This document shows positions 48,247-60,095 of a DNA stretch of 64,000 nucleotides, one piece after another. The notes beneath the pieces were generated by a model. The model was not told where the DNA came from. It did no database searches and saw nothing but the letters and a program-made list of their open reading frames with translations. The translations under genes were made by a program, and so were the position numbers. Source of the stretch: Sanderia malayensis (Eukaryota; Cnidaria; Scyphozoa; Semaeostomeae; Pelagiidae); contig RQOL01000403.1 of the NCBI GenBank assembly GCA_013076295.1, forward strand, positions 18,287-82,286, in the 5' to 3' direction. Numbering within the stretch: the first letter of the stretch is position 1; every line of letters starts with the position of its first letter.

Positions 48247-49559
48247 GTTAAAACTATATATAAATATATTGTCATTGTCATTCAATGAAAGGTGAGTTAA
48301 TAGGGTATCGGTCGTTTGAATTTGCCTATACAGTTCTGTTGATGTTACAATAATATATACTTTTAATGTATTAATATGACACAGTTTTATTTTCTGCAGA
48401 TAATGAATAATAATTATCTTTCTTACAATGAAGAGGAGAGACTAAAGGCAGGCAGAAAACGCAGAACTGAATACATGAACTTACGGTAGCAGTGGTGACA
48501 AAATTTATCTATTTCAAGTGAACCTGTTAAGGATAAAATTGTTATTGTGATAATATCCACTGCAATAGCAATTGTGACATAAAATATAGCAGTTTGAGCT
48601 TTTTTAAAGCTGTTTAGTTATAAATAGCCTGTATTTTCATGTGAAAGTAAAAGCAACGTTAAAAATACATGTACTTACGTAATTTTGTTTTTCTTGTGGT
48701 GGGTTGAAAAAAATTTTTACGCACGCTATGTCCTCTATGACGCAAGAAAAATTTTAAATTTCGCGCCGCTATTGTTGTTGCTAGGACGCCGAAATTCCCG
48801 TGTAAATCTGATGATAATAGTATTAGCTCCTGCAGGACATTACGTGGTGCTGCATTGATTTTATTGTGACTGTAGTTTTAAAGAGCAACAAAACTTGGAA
48901 TTATGCGATAACTATTAGAATTACAAATTACAATTGCGATGAGAATACACGTTTTTTTATAAGGAACCTAGCTGAGGGCCTAGTTGTTTAAGTTTGTTAT
49001 TTTGAGATCCTTTGACCACTTTGTACTTGTAAAAGGTCTTTAATTTTAAGTTTGGCATTTGGTGGACATAATTAGTAGAGACGCAAGAAAAGCATTCAAA
49101 TTCATCGTTTTGCTGTATGAAAGGATAAGAGGTTAACACATGAAGAAGCTTCAAATAATGTAAAAGTACTGAAAATCAATGGAACCGGCTTCTCAATTTT
49201 GAATAGTGCGGAAATATTAATATACTAAAAATTAAAAGATGCCTTAGTGATTTGGTCTGTAGTAGTAAACGTTCCTTAAGTTTTCTACCTTATACATGTA
49301 GGTTCCTTATAGAAAAGCTTGTTACTTCAAGTTACTATTATGTTGTAATTGTTCTGAGGATTCAATAAGTTTCTGTGCTTGCATGTTAATTGTATGGGAA
49401 AGCTCTTTATGATATAAGACACATTGTAAGATGGTAGTACAGTTCATGTAATACAGTGTCTACATACTGAAAACATAAGCAAGTGTCAATGATATATACA
49501 ATTAGAATGTTGTTGATAAAAAAAACAGAAACATAGTTTGTTAAGCACTTCCACAGTGA
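48247..49559. other. AT-rich region with GC-box-like island, no gene seen
   Basis: AT-rich intergenic-looking DNA. Around 48,735-48,790 there is a promoter-like patch (see separate entry). Open frames are short and without splice support. Confidence 0.4.
48739..48790. promoter_or_regulatory. E2F-like patch TTTCGCGCC
   Basis: TGACGCAAG followed by TTTTAAATTTCGCGCC (consensus E2F TTTCGCGCC at 48,759-48,767) and ATTGTTGTTGC. A similar patch, GACGCAATTGC..TTTTAAATTCGCGCC, lies at about 59,313-59,346. The position, about 500 bp upstream of the minus-strand ATG at 48,246, would suit a promoter. Inferred only. Confidence 0.3.
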
Positions 49560-51996
49560 ATGAATGAGGACACACCATACACTATGAGGTTCTGGTTAAA
49601 AGATATCTACAATGGGAAACTTATCATGCAAGACTCTCAATATTCAAGTAAGATAACAAAGACATATTTATGCACATATAGATTATTAAAATGCATTAAT
49701 AATGTTTGCTTGTGTGGTAAGAGCCATGTTAGCTTGTTTTGTCCAATGTAATGGAGGATTCTATCAGTGATTGATACAATGTATGCTTCCCACTAAATTT
49801 GAAAATGTTGTGCTCTAATGGTTGTGAAATCATTGCCGTCTATGCCTGGCACACTGAGCTTACGACAACACATCTACCTGATAAGGAACATCATTAAGTG
49901 ACAATGAGGAAGAATTAAGTACCTACAGGTTTAGAATACTGTAAGTGATTCGTTAAGAAAACATTTAGTGGTAGTCAATGTAGAAATATTATTTAGCATT
50001 TATTTATTCAGTCTGCTTTTCAAGCAAGGTGCATTAATTGTTCATATGGAACAGAGAGCATCATACCTTGAATATTATACCTGACTTGGGAAATAATTTG
50101 AAGAGAACATTTTGAACCATTGATTTAATTTTCCATTGCCTTTGACTAAATGAATCTGTACAAAAAATAGGAAAAGAGCATTAATGAGTGTATTCGACAA
50201 AACAGTTATGCAATGCACGTGCAATGAGGAAGGTGGTAAGTAAATAAAGTGTGGAATTTTCCCAGGGCTTGAACTTGACTTTCACTGGTTTCCTTCATGT
50301 ACACATTACAACAATTAAACATCTTGGATAAACAGAAATGAAAGCAGGTTCATGTTGGGATATCAATGAGCTTTGCTCGTAAAACAAAGAAGGAAGCCAC
50401 AAAGTCAATAAATTGGTTAGGAACTATATTCACGAAAACAAAAGCCCCAGGAAGATTTCGATATAGCAATGCACATTTCATTGGAGAATTTCCAGAATTC
50501 TGGCCTAACAAACTACTATATGTAAACCGTGAGTAAAGTAGAAATGGCCTAAGCTAAGCAATTTCCACTCAACATATCAAATGGAAAGGGATAAAAATGT
50601 CCTCTCCTCATTCACAGCAGCCTAGTTGTCTCCCTTAAGTCAATAGGGGTATCTCCTCTACCTGAGCTTCATTTTCTCTCATTTCAGTATCAAATTCCCT
50701 TATATCTAAATATCCATTGTTTGATTGTCCAAAATGAAAATTAACCTGACTTACCTTTGGTGAAGAGCAAGGTAGTTGTTTCCTTTGAGCCAGGAAGGCT
50801 TTATGAGGTATAATTTCATTGAGTTCAGCAACTAAATCCGACTCGATGCCATTTGTTGGCAGGCAGAAACTTTGTCCCGACCGACAGGCAACAATAGTGC
50901 GATGATGAGACATAACATAGATGAAAATCATACATAGACAGCACAAAGGCGTTTGAAATGGGAGACAGAAGTCTCGCCTCGTTTCAATGATCTTAGCAGA
51001 AATGCATCTAATTAAAAACGAAGTCGATAAATTTTGTTATGATGTTATTGAATGGAGATTTATATGGGACAAATACACAAATATATGAATATTGAAACTC
51101 TAACGATTTATCTGCTGGCAATCTTCTATTGAAAACGTAAATCGCTAATTTAAAAACCTTATTATTAATGCGGAAGATCTGAAAGATATACAATACAGTA
51201 CAAAAAACATGTTTTGAAAGGACATGGATAGATATTTGTATTGTATGCGAAGTACGAATGCGAAGGGTTGAGTCATGATATAGTCTACTATTAAAATTGG
51301 TGAATGGTCAATATCCATAAAAATTGATACATACAATCCGTAGTTCAGGTTGCAAAATTGATTGGTTAAGCGACGTCTTTAGCAAAATGACAGTACCTCA
51401 ATTTGGATTCTTCAATAGCACTTCACTCTCAGCAAGCATACATCTCTGCCACGGCGTGAATGTATTCTTTCAATAACCGCGTTCGTTTGTTTTGAGGATT
51501 ACGTTTGTACATAGTAAAAAAAAGAATAAGATTGCCGGTTACATTAGTTAAAAGCTCGAACACCAGCGTCAAGGAGTAACCTTTGTTCGAGTTTTCCTTG
51601 TTGGTGAAAAGTGCAATTGAAATTGGGAAGTATATAATAGTAAACACTAAAGGGGCAACTATAGATTTTAGATCAAGTTTTCATGTATTAAAAGGAGAGG
51701 GGGAGATGTTATTGATAGTGCGATGTTTTGCAAAAAGTAACTATCCTTAAGGGACAACTTGCAGTTTTCACAGAGTAAGGAAATCCACTTTCCCATAGGC
51801 AATATCGGAGAAAATGGCAACGCATAACTCTTAATAATCGGGCGCTACGCAGGATTCAGGACTGTGCCGACTGCTGTGTGTGGTGCAGTCACCCCTGGAC
51901 ATGTGGAGGGTGTAATGTCCAGTTGGTCTCCGCAGATCAGTGTTATCTAGAATGAATGCATTCTAGAAAGGTGCCAGTAACGGCTGTACATCACAC
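49560..51996. other. AT-rich region with weak coding traces
   Basis: A 63-codon plus-strand ORF starts at 49,560 and a hydrophobic 72-codon minus-strand ORF lies at 51,429-51,647; neither is recognised. A possible minus-strand exon (50,946-50,755) ends at CCAAAG|GTAAGTCAGG. The stretch 50,280-50,945 is the diverged duplicate of 46,190-46,770. The Helitron 3' terminus should lie near 51.8-51.99 kb, but no convincing CTRR end with hairpin was identified. Confidence 0.35.
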
Positions 51997-52536
51997 TTAT
52001 GTGCGACGTGATCTGCGTTGACACACAATACCCGTACCCTTGAATGTGTGTATGTGCGTTTTGGTAGGCAGCCCTCTGTAGAGCAACTGTGCAGATGGTC
52101 GCTCTAGGATGAAGCCTTTACAGGACTTCTTGGAAAACAATGTTCTTTGTTTTCCTGTGTGTTTCCTCTGGGAGGAATACTTTAGCCCGTTAAATGATGT
52201 TGCTCTTGACATGGCCACATATAACTGACCATGTGTGAACACGGGCTCAGGTAAGTACAAACCAACATACCTCAGGGATTGCCCCTGTGCCTTGTTGATT
52301 GTCAAGCAGTATGCAAGTCTGACTGGAAACTGTCGGCGTTTCATTTTGAACGGCATTTCCGTGTCCTGAGTGGAGACTGTGATCTTGGGAATCATGACCC
52401 GTTGTCCTCTGTGCTCCTTCGTAATGATCTCTGCCGTAATCACGTGACGTCGGAGATGCCGAACTATGAGTCTTGTTCCGTTGCAAAGACCTTTCTTTGG
52501 ATTGAGATTCCGCAGAAGAATGATCGTTGCACCAAC
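51997..52536 (-). pseudogene. Helitron helicase exon (motifs IV-VI)
   Basis: C-terminal part of the Pif1-like helicase. It opens after acceptor CATTAG at 52,537 with VGATIILLRNLNPKKGLCNG, then the Pif1-type INKAQGQSL and the motif VI signature LYVAMSRATS. It ends at a stop near 51,997; the tail may be frameshifted, since its last about 45 residues are not typical. Splicing from 52,642 is phase 0, giving LK|VG. Confidence 0.8.
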
Positions 52537-52641
52537 CTAATGCAATGAATATTTTGTGATTAATGACGGCTTTTTTATGGTGCACTACCTTTGCACATAA
52601 TAATTTAATGTTAATAGGATGAAATATTGTACTCTTCCTAC
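52537..52641 (-). other. Helitron intron (105 nt)
   Basis: Donor CTCAAG|GTAGGAAG, acceptor GCATTAG|GTTGG. It splits the helicase between LKLK and VGATIILLR. The alignment of these conserved residues across the gap supports splicing. Confidence 0.7.
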
Positions 52642-53670
52642 CTTGAGTTTAAGTCTGTGCAACGGCATTCCATTCGGAGTGAGTTGGTTGAGAAATTCAA
52701 TGGGGTAGGCCTCTTCCTCATCTGGATCGTCTGTGACAACACTGTCTGTGCTGTAATAAGTTCTTTCGGCTGTTTGAAGTCTGTCCAGAATTAAGTCGTT
52801 CACTTGATGTGATAAGTCATTCTTCGGAGTCAGCAACAGCGTTCAGACATTGTTACAGGATCCATCATTAGGTGTGAATCTGGTGTGTTCGGCCTGGGAA
52901 AAATGAAGTTCAGCATGTCTTCTTTAGACGAAGTGCATATCTGTTGTGGCAGAATGACGTTGTCCAGTGCATCGTGTGCTTCTTGCTTGTTGCCAAGTCT
53001 GAGAAGCCATTCTGAGAATTCACGGTATGAATCATCTTGAACGGCTCTCATGTTGGTGTGTAAACGATGCTGCTGAAACTTTGTCCATAGATCAATGATC
53101 TGGTGTGATTTTAGAGTCTCTGCTACAATTCTTTCCCTTCCTGCTTTCGTGACGACAGGTAGAACTTGTCTGAAATCACCACCAAGTAGCATGAACTTGC
53201 CACCAAATGGTCTGTCGACATGTGTAATGTCTCGAAGCAGTCGGTCGACTGCTTGTAATGCAAGTGCGGGAATCATGGAAGCTTCATCCCATATGAATAG
53301 GTAGTTTCACGCAATACCTGTGCTCTCCTGCTCTGTCTCTTGACATTGCACGTTGATTCAGCTTGAAGTGGTATAGGAATTTGAAAGGTAGAGTGTGAAG
53401 TTCTACCATTTATGAGCAGTGTTGCAGCAATTCCTGACCACGCCATGCACTGAACTTTATGTCCATTGGCTTGCAGATTGTGAACCAACGTGTTGTAAAG
53501 GAAAGTTTTGCCGGTTCCAGCCGGCCCGTCAACAAAGTGACAGTTCTGTTCGGATTGCGCGTTGATAGCATCAGTGATTCCCGTGTATATGGCTCGCTGT
53601 TCAGGGTTCAATGCGGCCAGCATTCGTTCTCCTTCCTCTCTGGCATTGCCAACATCGATGTCATGTTCCT
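52642..53670 (-). pseudogene. Helitron Pif1 helicase exon (Walker A and B), two frameshifts
   Basis: Encodes the ATPase core. NPEQRAIY and Walker A DGPAGTGKTF lie at about 53,500-53,535, Walker B IWDEAS at about 53,277-53,300, then LLGGDFRQVLPV. A frameshift at about 53,300 separates Walker A from Walker B. Another at about 52,833 separates the MDPVTMSER end from LTPKNDLSHQVNDLIL. Either one inactivates the protein unless it is a sequencing error. Confidence 0.85.
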
Positions 53671-53826
53671 CTGTAATAAAAAGTGAAATATTTTGCAATA
53701 ACATTGGAAAGAAAGCTAGGAAAATCATTGTGCAAAAATACGTAAATGCCCTTGTCTGCACGATGTTAGGATACATTATTATATTCTTACTAATACAGTA
53801 CATATTTGAAAATAACACATTAGTAC
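53671..53826 (-). other. Helitron intron (156 nt, open in frame)
   Basis: Donor CGAG|GTACTAAT, acceptor TTATTACAG|AGGAAC. Its length is a multiple of three and it contains no stop, so it hides inside one long open frame, but its translation is hydrophobic and AT-driven (FFPMLLQNIS). The join gives ..ERE.EHDIDVG.., a normal continuation. Confidence 0.65.
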
Positions 53827-55084
53827 CTCGTTCAGGAATGACATAGTCGGCTGGAAGTTGAGGAAGGTCAGCATAATTAGTGATCGATTGACCATGTACT
53901 TTCAAATTTTCGTCAATGTCGTGTAGACATTGATACATGTGTCGGTCTTCAAAAGCTATGGCCATATCTGGATGATTGACTTGATCACGTCGTACAAAGT
54001 CTTCACTTAATGCTTCTTTGAACATGTTGAAGAGTGCTGCGATATCAGAAGGTGTTTGAAAAAGGAGTAATGTTGCAAACAACTGTCTCAGTTGTACTGG
54101 CATGTTGAAAATGACTGCCTCCTCCAAACAGCGTATGATTTCAGCATCATCTTCCAACAGACCTAGAGCTAAAGCAGCGTCTTTGAAGGAATTGCATAGG
54201 TTTCCTTCTATCGTACGAAGATCTTCAAACGACGTGGCACCTCGTTTATGGAGAAGCAATAGTCTCAGTGCGAACCTTTGCTCACATGGTCGTGGGTGAA
54301 CTTGATATATTCTGCCTATGACAGGCAGTGTTCTCCGCTGTCTTGCTTTCCATGTTTTGGTGCGCTCGTTGAAAACATAGTGTTCAGGAATCTCGTGATA
54401 GAGATATTGGCGTGCAGCCGGGTCTTGTGCATTCAATTCAAACCAAGACGTCAGTGTGGTTTTTTCATTGATGTTTTGTAATTGTTCGACCCTTCCATTA
54501 TCCTGAAAGTATACGGTCTGCTGATCAGGTAAATGAACATGCAGACGTTTTATAGTGTGACTTTTCTCGTGCATGGAAAATTGGAATATTCTGTGAACAG
54601 CTTCGTGTGGTCCAATATACCGAGCGTTGATGTATTGGCGTACTTCATCGTGCTCAATATCTTGAGGTACTTGTTGCTGCTGTCCTTCCAGAATTTCCAC
54701 GTGTGCCATATCTTGTCCTTTATGAATATATTTGAAAATATATTTCACGGACTTCACAGTGCTACATATTTCGAGATTAATGTGACACTGATACTTGAGT
54801 AGAAGATAGCGATTATGTGGCACAACCCATGTATCATCTAGAAGTCGATCTTCTAGATTGACTGGGTGACGACAGCGTCGTCTGTAGAGTGGATAACCAT
54901 TCGCATTAAGTTGTGTTTCGGCAGTGCGATCTTTCGGAAATCGTTTCTTGCATTTGTTATTCTCCATGCAAACACATCCGGGGTTTATATCACCGCATGG
55001 TCCATGTGTCATGTGCTTCAGCACTAACTTGTGATATCTTGCATCCTGTGGGTCCGGAATTTCAGCTGATATGAGTCGATCTAC
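53827..55084 (-). pseudogene. Helitron Rep (catalytic Tyr) to helicase linker exon
   Basis: Contains the Rep motif with two tyrosines in KYIFKYIHKG at about 54,728-54,742, which in Helitrons attack the DNA ends. Upstream is a Cys-rich GPCGDINPGCVC stretch and RRRCRHPVNLED, both typical of Helitron Rep. Downstream is a long linker toward the helicase. No frameshift was seen within this exon. Starts after acceptor CCTACAG at 55,085. Confidence 0.88.
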
Positions 55085-55211
55085 CTGTAGGTTTCGAGGA
55101 AAAATATCACATGTAAGTTCTACACATCAAAATGCATTGTGTTTTTACTAAGCAATACAACTGATGATTATATATCGTACTCTATATATAAATTATTGTT
55201 GTAGATGTTAC
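55085..55211 (-). other. Helitron intron (127 nt)
   Basis: Donor GAAGAG|GTAACATC, acceptor AACCTACAG|GTAGATC, phase 0. It joins TPEE to VDRLISAEIPDP, the usual Helitron continuation. Confidence 0.7.
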
Positions 55212-56395
55212 CTCTTCGGGTGTTCGCGGTCTATCAGCCTGAGACAGGAACAGAATCATGTGAGCGTGTGGTAGTCCTCTCTTCTGAAATTCGATGACAT
55301 ATACATGTGCAATAGTGTGTCCCAGAATGTGCTTGTGAAGGATATCTTCCAGTAGTTCTTGTAGTTTGAGTTGAAATACTCGTGTGACGATGTCAGGCCG
55401 GTCATTTGCCTTCTGGTGTGGTAGAATGTTCTCTGAAATCTCCTTCCATCTGGGATTGGCCGTCATGGTTAGGAAGATGTCAGGCTTGCCATACTTTCTG
55501 ACGATAGTCATTGCATCTTGAAAGTTCTGGTACATATTTCGTTGACTGCCTGAAAAAGATGAGGGAAGTATCACAACACGACCGACATCAATATGAAGGG
55601 GTTCGTTGGGATTGTTTGCCCTGGCCATTTGATTTTCGATTTCAGCCCTTCTGTTCAGGTGATCCATTAGGCCTCGATAACTGTCAGCACGTAATTGCCG
55701 TTGATTGTGCAAAATCCAGTTGAGCTTGTTTCCTTCTATTTTGGTGTATGCGTCCACTAAATATTGTTGAAAGAGAAGTGTTGCCCTGTGGATGGTAGAC
55801 AGTTGATTTCTGACTTGTATTCGGTACGAATAATATTCGGCGATTGTGAGTCTAATACGGTGGTTACGATCAGCATTTTGCTGGCCTTGTCCTTCACGTG
55901 TAGGTAGACGTTGAAGGTCCAAGCTGTATCCACGATCACCCTGAAAGAACAACAATGGATAGGTTAGAGGATCCGCAACAGGAGCTAAGGCATTAATCTT
56001 CATAAGATTACCACGCCTTGTTCGAACTTGAAGCTCTCTATTCTCGGGATTAGGAGCACCGCCATTGCGTGTAGTGTAGACTGCTGCAATTTCTCTGGCA
56101 GTAGGATTGTCATATCTTCGATCTTGTTCTGGGCGACCGGTAATAATCATCTTGAACGTGGGAATAGGCTGGTCATTGGCAATGGCTTGCTGCCTTTGCT
56201 CTTCCAGTACTTCTCCCATTGTTTTAAAATGTTGAGCAAACCGATTTACTGCCATTAATTCGTTTTGCAGCAGCGCCACCATGTCTAAGTCCAAGTTTTG
56301 TTCTCTGGCTGTGTTCTGACGTTCTTGCAGTGCCTGTTGGGTGTCCATAATATATAATTCTGCATATTTTCTGGACCTGTCAGTTTCAGTTACCC
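55212..56395 (-). pseudogene. Helitron-like N domain with HUH motif, exon
   Basis: Open exon of about 394 codons carrying the Helitron-like N-terminal domain: FFQGDRGY, RRAEIENQ, HIDVGRVVILPSSFSGS, DIFLTMTANPRW and the metal-binding HUH motif in GLPHAHMILFL (His-Ala-His at about 55,257-55,268). It starts after acceptor ATTCAACAG at 56,396 and ends at donor 55,211. No defect seen in this exon. Confidence 0.9.
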
Positions 56396-56660
56396 CTGTT
56401 GAATGCAAGGAAACATTACAAATTGTACTTCGTTATATCAAATGTAATTTTCAATGCAGCAATGCTTTGTTATGAAAGCATCATAAAGCGCCTTGATTTT
56501 CGATTGGACAACTCTTCATATTCAGGCAAGCATAGAGAGCTTATCCATTGCAGTTGGGTCGGAAAGAATTGAGTGTTCTGTCAACATCCGTTTCATCATG
56601 TGAAGCTATTATATGAAAATGTAGCATATATAAGAGATAAGAGACGGACATTATATTTAC
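56396..56660 (-). other. Helitron intron (265 nt)
   Basis: Donor ATGACAG|GTAAATAT, acceptor CATTCAACAG|GGGTAAC. Splicing in phase 1 gives HMTG|VTETDR, joining the conserved GPPVITIHGSAYH block to the next exon. Confidence 0.65.
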
Positions 56661-57172
56661 CTGTCATATGGTATGCACTTCCATGTATGGTGATGACTGG
56701 TGGTCCTGCATTAGCGTGTCTTACACATTAGCTGTCCAGGATGCCATCGCCATTAGTGAATTGTATCTACGGAAATTTTTGAGAAAATATTTAGATTCAT
56801 CAGTAGTTCCAGTGTATAAATGCATCACATTTGCCGGGGTGGTTGAATGGGATCGAGAGTTATTAATCCTCCCAAGCAACATTTGTTGTATTGCTTCTTG
56901 AGTTGAGTTCCTCTCGAAGTATTTGCTTCACAGTGAATACATGTCCTGTCATTTTCCAAGATGATGAGGCATTGGGGAGAATTGAGGAATTTCAACAATA
57001 GGTTGATTTACTTCCCTTGCTTGTGTTCGATGGGTTGAGGGACATCATCTTGGTGTTGTGGTGGGATTTCGTGTGCATTTCAACTTCTTGTGGTTGTACC
57101 GCTATTTCATTCTCTTCATTTCATTTTGAACGTTGGCTTGCAATTGCATAGCAGCAGGCAATATTGTGGATC
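56661..57172 (-). pseudogene. Helitron N-terminal exon with Cys motif, several frameshifts
   Basis: Reading leftward: a Gln/Glu/Pro-rich segment (EVNQPIVEIPQFSPMPH), a zinc-finger-like CIHCEA...KKQYNKCCLGG, then TTDESKYFLKNFRRYNSLM and GPPVITIHGSAYHMTG. These match the N-terminal part of Helitron proteins but sit in different frames, with shifts near 56,725, 56,835 and in the Gln-rich part. Acceptor GATTTCAG at 57,173. Confidence 0.7.
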
Positions 57173-57340
57173 CTGAAATCAATGTAATCTTAGTTAATAT
57201 AATTCATCATGTGTTTTGAAATGCATAAAACTGAAACTTGTGAAGATATGTCTATTTAGAGAGCAAAATAATTTCCTGACATGGTGCTATAGAGAATGAC
57301 TGGTGTATTCTAAGCCAATTGTGATGGTAGTCTGTTTTAC

Positions 57341-57462
57341 CTGATTATCATGTGGAATGGGAATGTGTTGTTCCACGTTGATTTCATCAGGTTGTGCCGG
57401 CCTTTCAATTTCATTATTTCATTTTCAATATGTGTTTCGGGTTGCATCTGCATTGGCCGTAT
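57341..57462 (-). pseudogene. Helitron N-terminal low-complexity exon
   Basis: Acceptor CAACAG, donor GATAATCAG|GTAAAAC. Encodes RPMQMQPETHIENE and, after a one-base shift, RPAQPDEINVEQHIPIP. It resembles the adjacent exon's MQLQANVQNE...VQPQEVEMH, suggesting tandem exon duplication. A disordered linker is likely. Confidence 0.5.
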
Positions 57463-57658
57463 CTGTTGATAATGAAATTAAATGAAATTAGTTACATTAA
57501 GTAATTAGTTATTGGAAATTTAAATGTCATTCTGTGTGATTATGTAAATTATAAAATTATATGAAAATATGATACATGTTAAATAGGGAATTACATGAGG
57601 ATTGGGTTATGGAAATGGATTGCCTAACTGTAGTTAGCTTGTGTAAAATTTTATTTAC

Positions 57659-57779
57659 CTCATTCTCATTTTGAGCTTGATTACATTAAGCATCTCCACA
57701 TCTGCCGTTTGTATTGCTGCTTGACCTTCATGATTACGATTCAGAAGGGTGGTTGCAACTGCATAACCATCGGCGGTAC
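57659..57779 (-). pseudogene. Helitron N-terminal low-complexity exon
   Basis: Acceptor CATCTGCAG, donor AATGAG|GTAAATAA. Encodes TADGYAVATTLLNRNHEGQA and continues QTADVEM, with a one-base shift needed to read QAQNENE at its end. Same pattern as the neighbouring small exons. Confidence 0.45.
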
Positions 57780-57910
57780 CTGCAGATGGAAAAATATTGA
57801 TAATTGGTTGATATAATAACTGGTTTAATTTTGATATTTTTTAATTACAAAAAGCTGTATAATATAGGTTATCTATTTGAAAAGTTTAGCAGAAATTATG
57901 AGTTGTGTAC

Positions 57911-58244
57911 CTGAAGTTGAGGGGCCAGTGCTGCAGGATATTGTAAGCCAATGTTTATTGGTTGTGGACTGCTATAAGTCCGTAGTGGGGAAGCATCGCA
58001 GGTAGTTGCATGGCACATCAATGCCTGCATTGTGGATAATGAAGTGGGAGTGGTTGATATTCTGGGGCTGGTTGCTGAGGGTATTCTTGCTGCAACTGGT
58101 GAAGATCATTCACTGCTCCTGTACATATTATCAGGTGGTAAATCACAGGATGAGGCTGTTGGTTATTCTCACGACTTCGGCGATTTGCTTTCCTACTTGA
58201 TCGAGCGACTGGCCGGTGATGCTTTTTCTGGCTTTTTTTGGCAT
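57911..58244 (-). pseudogene. Probable first coding exon of the Helitron protein
   Basis: ATG at 58,244 (MPKKARKS), Lys/Arg-rich start, then Gln/Pro-rich (LQQEYPQQPAPEYQPLP) and PINIGLQYPAALAPQLQ before donor CTTCAG|GTACAC. At least two frame changes are needed, one near an A run. A basic start followed by a disordered region is common in Helitron proteins. Moderately unsure whether this is exon 1. Confidence 0.4.
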
Positions 58245-60095
58245 TTTGCAGAGATGATATAAAAAAAGAAAAAAATGTGTTTTATATGCAACCCAATTTA
58301 AGTGAAAATTTTGAAATAAGAGTGATTTTGTGAGCAAGTGGATGGGGTTGTTGTTTTGTGGTGAGCTGCAAGATAAAATAAATAATTTAAACATAATTGT
58401 AAGAAATGTTTGGAATTACTCTTGATCGTTGAATTAAATTATTGGTTATTAAAGTTTGCAATAAAAATATTGGAGCACTTTATCTTATGACCTACATCAC
58501 TCTTTTATTGTGTTCTTTAACAACTAAAGGAAACAGTTGATATGATATATGGAGAAAGTTAATATCCATTTCATTTTGAAAGAAATCTATAACACATTTG
58601 ATGTGTTTGTAAGGCTAGATTTTATTTGCATTGTGCAGTAATTTGCTTTCTATTGATAAGAATTGTTGCATGTTATATACTTAATTAGTAGTAGCTTAAT
58701 TTGGATATGAATGTACATTACAGAGTGAGGCATTTAACATTAATTAAAATAGGCTTGTATAAGAGCAATTGTTGTGACACTCACCAAATATTTTGAGGAT
58801 AACTTTTTGAAACCTGTTTTTACAAAAGAAGAAGATGATTTGGATGAATTGATTATCTTGTAAAGAGAAAGTTGCCATTAATACTAAGGAATGTTTAACA
58901 TGTTTAACTTGTATATTATTGTTGATTGATTGAGTGAAGAAATGAGAAAAATGTCATGCTGAAGTGAAGGAGTGAAATACTTACTTTATAAAAAACTTCA
59001 CTTTACTTTACTTTGTTATATAACAAAGTGCTGGACATTAACGGAGAAGCCAGATGACAGAAACGCTAAAAACCACATGACAGAAACGCTAAAAAGACAG
59101 TGCATTGCGATGCAATGAAAGACAACGGTTGCTTTAAAGAAGACGCTGTCGGTGTAAATAAGGATTGTTTAGGAAAGGTAAATTTCAACATTCAACTTAC
59201 CAATAAATAAAACAATCTTTCTAACAATTTTTTTCAATATACAAAAATTGTAATATTATTTTCTTTCCAATTTCTAACAACAAAATTTTACATTTGTGTA
59301 GCAAGAAAGTAAAGACGCAATTGCTATTTTAAATTCGCGCCAATTTGAAAGTTTGTGGCCTCTATTCGGCGGCGTGCCTCGTTGTTGTTATTATTATTAA
59401 TATGATCATTCGACAGTGAGGCAGTTGAAAACATAACAGGACAGCATGTACTTGGCACGAAGAGAAACGCGTTGTTTTTGTTGATGATGGAGAAGTGTCT
59501 TGTATCTTAGTATAGAAATAATTTGGTGGATTTATTATGCATGATATCTAGAAATAGATCATTTCTCACCATGGCTTGTGGGGATTTTGATGGTGATGAT
59601 GTATTGGACAGAGGTGTTGAACACAACAACAGCAAAAATATGTATTCCACACGGACACATGGAGAATGAAGTACATTGATTTTTCGTGAGTGTTATATGT
59701 TCAGAAATATTGCTGTTGGTAAAAATACCAATAATAAGAGTAGGCCATGGAAGGATGACCAAAGGTAAGAAGGTAAGTACGTTGTTTGACTGGGTGAATA
59801 AATGAGGTGGAGGTAATTAATGATTTGCAGTTACAATAAATTACTTACATTTATAGACTTCAGGCCACATGCAAAGAACTGAGATGAGCCAACATGCTAT
59901 AAAGTATATTACATGATTTCTTCTTGTTTTTCAGGTGCCCAGACATAAAGTGAATGTTTGCGGTCATTCCTTGTGAACATTATTATAGTGAGGTGAGTTC
60001 ATTTTTGTTAATTGAAGATCATTTGTTCATAAAGAAGGACAGTGTCTGTTTTGCAGTGATCTTTTTTGAAAAATTACAAAAGTTAGAAGCATTAC
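58245..60095. other. AT-rich region right of the Helitron, no gene seen
   Basis: No supported gene. An E2F-like patch (TTAAATTCGCGCC, about 59,333-59,346) lies near GTTGTTGTTATT. A short palindrome-like CTTTGTTATATAACAAAG is at about 59,011-59,028. The Helitron 5' end should lie in this stretch but was not found. Confidence 0.4.
59011..59028. other. 18-bp perfect palindrome
   Basis: CTTTGTTATATAACAAAG is its own reverse complement, upstream of the Helitron coding block. It could be a hairpin or protein site at the transposon start, or chance in AT-rich DNA. Confidence 0.5.

Larger units (their letters stand above)
51997..58244 (-). mobile_element. Helitron (Rep-helicase rolling-circle transposon), intron-bearing, degenerate
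   Basis: Minus-strand transposon coding block with, in order, a low-complexity N-terminus in several small exons, a Cys-rich motif, the Helitron-like N domain with HUH Rep, and a Pif1-family helicase. At least four introns in the conserved part have GT-AG borders and matching phases (56,660-56,396; 55,211-55,085; 53,826-53,671; 52,641-52,537). At least four frameshifts interrupt it. The transposon ends were not found, so the true element is longer than given. Confidence 0.85.

Noticed and set aside
52279..52548. Plus-strand ORFs across the Helitron
   Set aside because: Antisense to recognised helicase motifs; no homology.
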